NCBI RefSeq assembly: GCF_004193775.1
Contig: NC_041011.1
Location: 44,461,167 to 44,525,166, forward strand
Reading direction: 5' to 3'
Origin: Glycine soja
Lineage: Eukaryota > Streptophyta > Magnoliopsida > Fabales > Fabaceae
DNA: 64,000 nucleotides
In this document: piece after piece, positions 10,965-20,560 of the stretch
How positions within the stretch are numbered: the first letter of the stretch is position 1
How the letters are laid out: the number at the start of each line of letters is the position of its first letter
The notes under the pieces: generated by a model
What the model saw: only the letters and a program-made list of their open reading frames with translations
What the model was told of the DNA's origin: nothing
Databases searched by the model: none
Position numbers and translations under genes: made by a program

Positions 10965-13169
10965 ATGTCAAGAAAGGAAGAACGGTCATCCAGAAAAGAT
11001 GAATATAACAAATCTCTGCCTCCATTTGATACCAGGAGTGGATACGATTCAAGAACAGGCATTTACCACTCGCTAGTTAAGCTTGGCACAAAGCATGAAA
11101 TCCCAACAAAGCCTGACCTTGGCACTGCCAATTTTGTGCTGTCACAGTTTCCACAAGCACACCTTGCTGAGGCAAGAATTGCATTCATTGATTCAGGTAC
11201 TAATCGGAGTGTAAGCTATGGCGAGCTAAGACGGTCTATTTACTCCCTTGCATCAGCTTTGTTCAATCGACTTAAGGTTAGGAAAGGTGATGTGGTATTT
11301 GTATTGTCACCAAACTCAACCTTGTACTCAACCATATGCCTAGCTGTGTTATCAGTTGGAGCAGTTGTGACCACTGCCAACCCCATCAACACTGAATCAG
11401 AAATTGCCAAGCAAGTGCATGATTCAGGTGCAAAACTAGCCATCTCAACACTAGAGGATCTACACAAATTGGTCCCAACTGGGATTCCTACAATTCTCAC
11501 TTCTCGTCCTTTTGACGGCAACATGTTATCAATTGAAGAGTTAATAGAAGACTGTTATGGTTCACCACAGTTGCCACAAGTTCCTGTGGCACAATCAGAC
11601 ACTGCTGCTATACTTTACTCTTCGGGGACCACAGGGAGAAGCAAAGGTGTACTTCTGACACATGCAAATATCATTTCCATAATGAGACTACTCTTCTGGC
11701 AAGTTGATGTCAGTGGATCCCAAGATGATGTTTTCTTTGCCTTCATTCCGATGTTTCATATCTATGGAATGATTTTCTTTGGATTAGGATTGCTGTGTAT
11801 CGGTATTACAACAGTTTTGATGCAGAAATATGACTTCCAAGCTATGCTTGTTGCAATCCAGAAGTACAAGGTGAATAACTTACCAGCAGTGCCACCAGTG
11901 ATCCTCGCACTAGTAAAACATTCAAGCAAAGTTAAGTGTGACTTGTCCAGCCTAAAAAGGGTGGGATCAGGTGCTGCACCTTTGAGCAAGGAAGTGGCAC
12001 AAGAGTTTAGAAGGATGTTTCCTTCGGTTGAACTAAGGCAAGGTTATGGCCTAACAGAAAGTAGTGGTGGAGCAGCATTTTTTGCCTCTGATAAAGATGC
12101 TAAAGCTCATCCAGATTCATGTGGGAAGTTGATTCCAACTTTTTGTGCAAAAGTGATAGACATTGAAACGGGGAAGCCTTTGCCTCCTCGCAAAGAAGGA
12201 GAGTTATGGTTCAAAAGTCCTACAATTATGAAAGAATATCTAGGAAATATGGAAGAAACAAGTGCAACAATTGATTCAGAAGGTTGGTTGAGGACTGGTG
12301 ATCTTGGTTACATTGATGAGAATGGATTTGTTTATATAGTCGAACGAATAAAGGAGCTAATCAAGCACAATGGGTATCAGGTACTCAAAGCCATAAAAGT
12401 TTTAGTTTTCAACTAGAATATCACTATCAGTAGAATGCTATAGTTATCAAGGTAACTTATTGCTTGTCTCAGGTGGCTCCTGCAGAATTGGAATCCGTGC
12501 TGCTAAGTCACCCCCTTATAGTTGATGCAGCAGTTATACCGTGTGTTATCCTCTCACATTTTCACTCTCATTTTTCATTATCTGTGTGAATTTCCCATGT
12601 GAAAACAATATGTTGCAGGGTTGAAGATGAAGAAACTGGACAGATACCAATGGCATATGTGGTGATAGCAGCAGGTTCTGAACTCTCAGAAGACCAAGTC
12701 ATTCAATTTGTTGCAGGCGAGGTCATTATCTTTCCTATGGTCATTTTAATTTGTTTTTTCTTTCACTTATAGTTTCCCTGGAATCTTAAGTTGGGAATGC
12801 TAGTTTTTCATGATTAGTTTGATTTTAAAAAAAAATAAAAAATTCTCAGAAAACAATATTTCCTGGGAATTTTTTTTGCCAAGTTTCCCACGAAAATATT
12901 CTCATGGGAAAGGTGTGAATATAAGTTTCCCAAGTTTAGTCAACCAAACAAATTTAGGCATTCTTAGGAATCATGATTCCCAGAAATGGTGATTCTAAAA
13001 AATTTCCCTTATACCAAACGCTCCCTTTATTGGAAATTTTCAGGTAGCTCCATATAAGAAAGTGAGAAGGGTGAGTTTTATTGACACTATTCCAAAGTCA
13101 GCTGCTGGCAAGATATTACGCAAGGATCTTGTTTCTCAAAGCAGGCATCAACTTGTCTCCAAGTTATGA
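10965..13169 (+). CDS. 4-coumarate:CoA ligase-like / OPC-8:0-CoA ligase-like acyl-CoA ligase, peroxisomal (gene B)
   Basis: Tandem paralogue of the gene at 6756 with the same exon pattern: 10965-12380, 12473-12540, 12619-12721, 13044-13169. All exon lengths are identical to gene A (1416, 68, 103 and 126), giving 570 residues. The P-loop [20 protein letters not shown], the [10 protein letters not shown] motif, [10 protein letters not shown] and the terminal SKL are intact, so an active peroxisomal acyl-CoA ligase is expected. The first ATG is at 10965; the in-frame TTG before it is not a start. Differences from gene A include MKEYLGN in place of MKGYLGN (Glu424 for a usually conserved Gly) and AGE-VAPYKK in place of AGQ-VAPYKK (Glu529 at the exon 3/4 junction). 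Intron 3 is 322 bp instead of 70 bp because of an insertion. Substrate unknown. Confidence 0.92.
12771..13026. mobile_element. Probable transposon remnant inserted in intron 3 of 4CL-like gene B
   Basis: Aligning intron 3 of the two paralogues, 'tttcctatg.tcattttaa' and 'gaa(a)attttcag' match at the ends, while about 255 bases between 'cacttatag' and 'ttattggaaattttcag' exist only in gene B. The insert contains several 'gggaa'/'ttccc' motifs in both orientations and ends with 'taccaaacgctccc', the style of degraded plant DNA-transposon termini. A clear target duplication is not visible. Confidence 0.55.
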
Positions 13170-14716
13170 ATAATTGGTAGTATTCTAGTAAGATATCAAA
13201 TCGTTAGTCTTACATGTACTTATGCAGTCTGAAGGTCTCAATTTTCTAGACATCTAATGTGTGTAAAATTAGTTTAAACGGATCTGGTAAAAAGAAGAGA
13301 AGAATCGACTCACCAGACACAGTGAAATCAGAATTCAACTGGGTGATACTTCTTTTATAAAGAGTATTTGCCCTTTGTTGTTTTGATCTCGTGAGTGAAT
13401 TCTATATTATTTTGTCACCTTTTGAGTTATTTTTTTATAAACACAACAATATCAAAAATTTATAATACTCACACACACCTACTCAACCAACTGACTTAGA
13501 TCCTTTGGTTTCCTTTTAAGCCTTTGATTGCCTGTAGCACCCCCATTTGTATTAAATGGATCAATTTTAAGATTGTATGTGTCGTGGCTAATTTAGCTTC
13601 TGTAGCTATAGTTGCATAGATTTTCGGTTTATACAAAGACCCACTCCTATCTGAATAATTTGACACATAACCTCCGTGGAAACCAACTGGAGTTATCTAC
13701 TCAGTGGAAAAAATCAGTTAATTCACTTTGGTTTTTCAGGTTTTCCCTCTTGAGATCTGACTAACTAACAGTTTTTAATTTTAATTATATAATAAATCAG
13801 GTTTTTGGTTTATATTTGAGAAGAAAAAAAACTATACATACACGATCATTTTAATTACAAATTAAACTATCATATATGATTAATTTAATAATTTTTATAA
13901 TAATTATCTTAAAAAATCATACTAACGTTGATTTAATTTTTTACTAGATGATAGTATAAAAGTTTTATCATTTGGAATTTTATCTGTTGGAATTGTGTCC
14001 GTACAAATCATTTTATAATGAATCAAATTTTATAAAAAAAAATGTCTGTATGAGGAATGCATTTAAGGCTAAATCCTGATGGATTCATGATTTTTTTACA
14101 AAAACAATTTAAGTCAATAGAAACATTTTTTTATTGTGTTATTATGTGCAAAAAAAAAAAATTTTAATACAATGGAAACATATCTGTTGTGCAAAACAGT
14201 GTTTTCACTGTGTTAAGAGAGGGGGGGCTGAAGAAGGGAGTTAAATAAGAAATTAAAAAAAAAAATGAAGAATGAGAAGAAAAAAAGGGGGTGAGAATAA
14301 CAAAACCAAAAATTGAACATAATTATATTTATAAGGGAATAAAACATGTGAATAAGATGCCAATATATACTCAAATGAATAAAATGAAATGTATATCCTA
14401 TAGAATTTAATGGACACTTGAGCATGAAATGAATCAGTCAAAAGTAAACTGTAAACCTGTCAAGGTACAAATTAACGATACAAAAAAAAAAAAAAAAAAC
14501 TTGTGTTCCCCATCTCTTGAAAGTTTCAGACTTCAGTTCTTCAAAATTGGAGTCCATCATGCATTTCAAATCAAAAGATGACACCGTAAAAGTTCGGTAA
14601 TAAGGAAATTTCATTTTCTGCATGAACTACAGTAATAGAATATAAGCAGTTGAGGTTCCTCAGACTCAACTCTAAATCACTCTTAGTTGACATTTGCCCT
14701 CATGGCCACATATTTA
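13170..14716. other. Intergenic: 3' flank of gene B and convergent 3' end of kelch gene
   Basis: The first part matches the gene A 3' flank up to about 13810. The remainder is AT-rich with A-runs near 14150, 14255 and 14480, and probably includes the 3' UTR of the minus-strand kelch gene just before 14717. No gene is supported. Confidence 0.6.
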
Positions 14717-17700
14717 TCATGTTTCACTCCCACCAAACCATCGCCAACCAGAACTTTTCCTCTCAGCTGTTGCAGCGAGCTCCATCTCCTGGTCCAGAGC
14801 AGATTTCTTTTCACGAAGAGCCTGTACTTCATCTTCCACAGACTGCATTGATTCCAGCAACTTCTGGAGTTCTGCAATTTTGGCCTGGAAAGGAACATTA
14901 CTATTAATATACTCAGCCTACACAACAACCATAAAGCCATATTATACTCCAAAATAGGAAAGTGGATTTGTACCTCCAAGTTAAAGCATCTTGATCTCTC
15001 AGCCACAAGTTGTGCCTGGACTGACTGGAGTTCCTGAAATACATATTTAATTGTGAAAAATAGCAGCTGCCTATTAAATTATAGTGTTCCTTCATATGAA
15101 AATTGTAATACATACCTTGGTCAACTCAGCATGAGTATTATTTATTTCTTCTATCTCGCCTCCAAGCTTAGAATTTTCAGCCCTGACTTCAGCAATTGAC
15201 AATTCCAATAACCGTTTTTCTTCTTTAATGGCTTCAACTTTATCCGTGACATCATCTTTAGGATGACCATTTGCAGATAACTTGGAATTTATATCATCTA
15301 GTTGAATGAAATCCAACTTCTCGGACTTAGATAATGCATAAGCTGAAGTAACAGAAGCTGCAGCAGCGGCGGCAGCTGGTGATTGAAAAATCTTGGGACG
15401 CATGGTATCCTTTGCCTTGGGTCTCATAACAAAAACCTGAATTTGCAAGGGGCCCAGCCATCAGCCATCAGCCATCAGCCATCAGCCATAGAATCCACTA
15501 TATGTAACACACTAAACTAAAAACTAAGTGCCAAAAGGATCCTCTCTATGCAAAGGTACGAGGGGAGCCATTGTACACAGCCTTACATTTACATATGCAA
15601 AGAGGCTATTTTCGCTTTTGAATCCATATGAAAAATGACATCACAAACTATCATAAGACAGGGAGTGTATATATACAAATCATCATCGAGGATAACAGGG
15701 ACAATCATTGGCAAAAGCATGTAAATCAATCTTCCTGACAAAAACAAAAATAAGAAAGCCAATCTTCCACAGCCAATCAAAAAAATTGGAAATATAGCTT
15801 ACAGCACATACCTCATTGCTATACCTCCCATTATAACCTCCAAATGCTAACAAATACTTTTCTCCATCAATTTTTGCTGAACAGACACTAAGACCCTGTT
15901 AATAGTATAAATCAATAGATAAAGAATATGCATTAACATAATAGGGAATGAATTATTATAAGTTTTTTACAGTACAAGCAATTGCTTACACAATCATTGT
16001 CATATTCAATTACACATGAAGAGACTCATTTTGATTAATCAATATTAGCAAGTTAGAAAAAATCAAGGTCCCACTTTATGTATTCTCTCTAATAGAGTAT
16101 AAGACTATGCTCTTAGTTATGATATATGCAAATGTAAAGAGATAAGCATGTATAGATTAGTATGCCAGCTGTACTATTCAGTTATAGGCAGCTAAGCACA
16201 TAGTTATGCCACATGTACTATCTGTTACAGGTAGTTACTAAACTAACTCTATCTCAGTTATAAATATCTCTGAAAAGAAATTTACAGGAACAGAATCAAA
16301 TCCTAAATGGATATATAATCATATTCAAACAGCCTCAAAATCAACAATCACAGGTATGGCAACCAACTCTAATACAGAACTTGGAGAAGAGAGAATTACA
16401 ATCCTCCACACAAACAATATTCCTTGAAATATTAATAAAAATATATTATTGCAGAGTAATTACCTCACTAGAAAGCGAATCTTTTTGTTTCACAACAGTC
16501 AATACTGACCAAACAAGCTTAGGCATGTCTAACACCAGGGTTTCAGGGCAACCTGTTTTAAAAATTTGATAATCAGGCATCCATAAAGAATAAAAAGAAA
16601 CAGCATATAATATATGCATAATTCATGTCAATAATAGTTTACCCACCCTCTTCACTTTTATGAAGTGTCTTGTGGTTCATTTAAGGTTTTAATTGAAACT
16701 AGGAGGGCAAAAGTTTTTGAAGCGTGTGGTTTATGCAGTCTTTTGGTGTACTTGGTTGGAGTACAAAGTCCCCATGCACCTAGATTTGTTTCAAGAGAAA
16801 CTCGTGTTAACTGTTTATGGTTTTATGGTAGTGCTAAGCTCGATGCAATTTCAAGTGAGTTATTATTTCTGAGATGCACATGGATGGACTTATATGCCGA
16901 ATTATTGATTCTGATTTTCTGTTTTGAAGAATATTTTATCTGCTGCCCTGTAGTTTTATTTTTCACTCCTCTAACGCTATTTATTTTTAATTTTAGAAAA
17001 TAATATAATTACATACCACTCCTCTAACACTATTTGTTTTTAATTTTAAAAAATAAAATAATTACATACCACTTCTATTATCTCCACCACCAACTATAAA
17101 CCAGCTTTCATCAATAGTGATACCAGCGTGTCCAGCCCTGGGAGATACTAAATCACCTTGAGTTTGTGGTTGGGACCACTCCATCTGCACCAAGCAAGAT
17201 TGTTAAATCATTATATGCTTAATGCTAAAATTGTATGGAGAGGGAGGGAAAAAAAACCTACTTAGAAGATCAATGGCCAAACCACAGACAATTTTCTGGA
17301 TAGGTAAATATAATTGAAAATTAATCAAAAGTTTAGAAGGAATATTGAAATTGTCCTTCCCCTTCATTCCATGGATTACAGGACCAGGTGAACAGAGTAA
17401 GCAAAATAAACATTATGTTTCTAGCTTAACACTTTAATTAAGGACCCAGACCCAACATATGTAAAGAGATCTTTATAAACAATAATACTTGCCAAGCATA
17501 AGATGCAAAAAGTGTATGTGTTGTAAATATGTAAAGAAGAGATATTATTCCCACTATCTCAGATTCCTCTGATTCTGCTATCATAGAGTATTATTCCCAC
17601 AATCTCCACCAATGCAGACATGCCTTAAGTCTCTGCAGTTCTTCTTTTCCTTTCTAGTGTACACTTGGGTAATGGGAGGTTTTGATTTAATTAAACAAGC

Positions 17701-19428
17701 AAAGAAAAAGATGGGAAATAATATTTACTTACTGTTTGCATGTCTAACAAGTGAAGATCATTGAAGAAGATAGAATGAGAGCAACCACCAAATATTAGAA
17801 GGTACCGCTCTCCTTGAATAGCAGCTGAATGATCATATCTAGGAGATGGAGGTGTCTGCCTATCAAAATGCAAGAAATTGGTATGGTCATATGGAACTTC
17901 TCTAATGCATGAAAACACACTTTCTGAAAGTGTAAAATAGATACCACTTACGTAGTCTTTATCATTTCCCAAGTCATACTTTCAAGATCGAGAACATGGA
18001 CATCATTCAACAGCTTCCTGCTCATATCTTCTCCACCAAACAATATCACTCTGGAACCAACCATTGTGGCAGACTGTCCCACACGAGCTACCTGGAAAAA
18101 TAAATTCAAAACATTCAAATATCTATTCAACTAAAATCAAAATGACTCCCAAATTACATATACAGATATTTACAAAGAAATTTTACATAATTGAATATTC
18201 TACATACATAATTAAAAAAGAAAAAGAAGTAGGAAAAAGAAGATAATGCAACAGTAACAACCAATCCTTGTCCCATTATTAATTGAGGCTGGCTACATGG
18301 ATCCATCAGCACCATTATGCTATTTCAAAAACAAAATTTTCAGTAAAGCCATTTAGGTTAAGATATTGAAAACCTTAACCAAACATAAAATCAACATCCA
18401 ATAACAGAACATCAAACTTTTACATCAATGGACACACTTACTGGAACATCACCAGAAGTCTTAATAACCCCAAACTGGCATGTTTCAATGTCAATGTATC
18501 GAACTGCAAGAAGTTCAATGAATATTGTAAGTTTTCTAAGTGTTACCATGTTATAATATGCTATGCATGGATATGAAATAATTTTATGATTTTCTCCCAT
18601 TATAAAATCCTTGTATAGATACTAGCCTGTTAGCTCAGCAGAAGATTCCCTTGAATTGCCACCAAGAAGAAGCAGTTTCTCCCCCCACCTAATCTGCAGA
18701 AATTTCCTGGTCTCTATCAGAACAAATCAACCATCCAGATTATCCGTTCATCACTAACATTCATGGTTCTTTTGTAGCCAAACTGAAGACTTTCATACTA
18801 TAACATATATGCACATCCAGGAGAGTTGTCATACAAAATTTTACCATATTGTGACCAGATGTGGCTGGAAGAATCTCCTGTGAGCTATCGTCATCATCTT
18901 TTCCAACATTTGCTTTTAGTTTCAGAGAAGACCACATCAAACTTCTTAAATCAAAAACCTGCAAACTAAATCATGAGACACACTACAAAAAGTCGAAGAT
19001 TCAGAAGCATCAGTTCAAACCCTATACCTGAACATCAGATAAGTATCGACCATTACGACTCCCACCAGCAATGTATAATTTTTCATCAACTACTGCTGTA
19101 GCATGCTACATTGAAGGACAAAATATGGAGTAAGTATCTGGTCCAAGGCAAATGAAGGAGTTCACATAAGAAGCCTAGAATGCCTAAGGACTTTTAGCAT
19201 TCAAAAGCAAAATAACTCATAACAAGACTCAATCAGAAATTATTTTTATGGTTTTGTTAGAAAGGATATCTTGCCTAGTCTTCCTTTTAATTCTCTATTC
19301 TTCAATCCTCTAATAAAAACAAGGAAAGAGAAAGAAACCTTGTAGCGAGCAGCTGGACGTGCACCAGATACAGTGATCGGTACCCACTCATCATATGTAA
19401 GCTCCTTATGCCAATTGTTGACTTCCAT
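14717..19428 (-). CDS. Kelch-repeat / coiled-coil protein (related to the C-terminal part of acyl-CoA-binding proteins ACBP4/5)
   Basis: Thirteen coding exons in phase give 504 residues: 19339-19428, 19028-19105, 18845-18958, 18627-18693, 18442-18503, 17952-18091, 17733-17859, 17070-17184, 16464-16552, 15812-15895, 15116-15436, 14974-15033, 14717-14884. Residues about 30-330 contain six kelch blades marked by Gly-Gly doublets (YIAGGSRNGRYLSDVQVFDL, LLLLGGNS, VILFGGED, LLIFGGCSHS, FIVGGGDN, LLAFGGYNGRYSNE), predicting a beta-propeller for protein interaction. An Ala-rich linker (SPAAAAAAASVTSAYAL) follows, then a Lys/Glu-rich coiled coil from about 370 to 495. The layout matches the kelch and C-terminal part of plant ACBP4/5, but no acyl-CoA-binding domain precedes the kelch region, as in Arabidopsis At5g04420 (from memory). 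Intron 4 uses a GC donor. A molecular role is not established by the sequence. Confidence 0.93.
15460..15485 (-). repeat. Heptamer array in kelch intron 10
   Basis: The plus strand reads ATCAGCC repeated. On the transcribed strand this gives four CTGAT motifs, 25 to 46 nt upstream of the exon 11 acceptor (exon start 15436). Confidence 0.9.
16964..17069 (-). repeat. Tandem duplication (about 53 bp x 2) at the kelch intron 8 donor
   Basis: Two adjacent copies begin 'cactcctctaac' on the plus strand, continue through 'tttttaatttta' and end 'aattacatac'. The second copy abuts exon 8. The duplicated stretch includes the G|GTATGT donor, so a decoy donor lies about 53 nt inside intron 8. Confidence 0.85.
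18504..18626 (-). other. GC-AG intron (kelch intron 4)
   Basis: Exon 4 ends ...CTAACAG and the intron begins GCTAGT, with the acceptor CTTGCAG. Phase requires this junction: exon 4 supplies the single G completing GTT (Val117) with the TT of exon 5. The nearest downstream GT (GGCTA|GTATCT) would put a stop codon four codons into exon 5. Confidence 0.8.
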
Positions 19429-20426
19429 ATCTCTCCACTACTCCTTTAGACCAGGAAGAACTGTTTCAAATCACCTTTTATTTTAAATTGTCACTTCAGG
19501 ATTAACTGTCATCAATGGATCTTAAATGACAAATTCTCTAGAGAACACACATAAAATGTCCAGAGGAGTTAAACTTAGAAAGCATGGACAAGAGAATACA
19601 ATAAATTTTAAAAATTCAGGGCATTTATTGTTAATTTGTTATCAAGGTAAAGCGTGAACACTGAAAACAGTTTGCAGCATGGCATACGTGACTTCAACAC
19701 CACCTTGACCTTAACTTGACCCTAAAAGTAACCTCAAGGGGAGATACATGTCCAAGCCTTATGAGGAGTACTTCAACCATATTCCTAACCAATATGGGAC
19801 ATCTTAACAAAACTTAAGAATATGCCACATCCGCACCCTCCCTGATATTTTAACAGAAAATTACACATCAAAATCCACAAAGAGATCAGAATCTATTCCT
19901 ACACCCAGATCACCAACAAACAGATTGAGCTTTTATTCGGTCTTAAAATAATACGTGTTTTTAATCTAGCAGGTTTGCTGAAGTTATGTCAACTGGTGGC
20001 ATGTAAAAGGATTACTGTTAACCACATTTTGTGATCTCACGTTTTTGAGATGCATAATTTTACAATGAGTAACCATTGTGTGCCACAGCTCTCCCATTAC
20101 CATTGATTAGGAAAAAAAAGCAACCACTAGCATTACTCTCCACTATAACTAACAATCAAGTTCCAAAAGAAAGCAAAATCTTCCAAATTCCCATCACAAA
20201 CTTCACAATTCACACAATCACATGATTTTTTGACAATGCTTTGACTAAGCAACTATAAGCAGCTGAAATTGCAAATCGAGATCGAGCACACCGCAGAAAA
20301 TCAACCCGAATTTCAAATCCAAATGGTTGAGTCATGCTCAACACGATAGCATGGAAATTCGAAATAGGAGCAATTGAGCAAATTAGAAACGAATGGATTG
20401 GAATTAAATGGGAAAAGGAGTGGAAC

Positions 20427-20560
20427 CTGTGGCTAGAGAGAGATGTAAGATATCGAAACACCGTCGTCAGTTACGGAGGAGGAGATCGGACGGTGGCGGA
20501 TCGAAAGCCACCGTCGAGATCTCAATGGATACGTCGTCGTCCGTAAGAAACTCTATCTCG
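20427..20560 (-). other. Probable 5' UTR exon of the kelch gene
   Basis: On the minus strand the sequence ends ...TAGCCACAG|gttccactcc, a good donor, and a candidate acceptor (gaaacag) lies near 19461, about 30 bases before the ATG at 19428. The exon is less AT-rich than its surroundings. No coding continuity is needed, so this rests only on splice-site quality. Confidence 0.45.

Larger units (their letters stand above)
10414..13810 (+). repeat. Tandem duplication unit 2 (4CL-like gene B with flanks)
   Basis: Second copy of the 6165-9260 unit. It is longer mainly because of an approximately 250 bp insertion in the last intron and extra 3' flank sequence. Confidence 0.9.

Noticed and set aside
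16070..16380. Possible solo LTR of a copia element in kelch intron 9
   Set aside because: The text has LTR-like phrases ('gttataaatatctctg'), but no TG...CA termini with a target duplication could be fixed.
16665..17003. 112-codon plus-strand frame in kelch intron 8
   Set aside because: Low-complexity, Phe/Leu-rich, lies in an intron of the opposite-strand gene and overlaps the 53-bp duplication.
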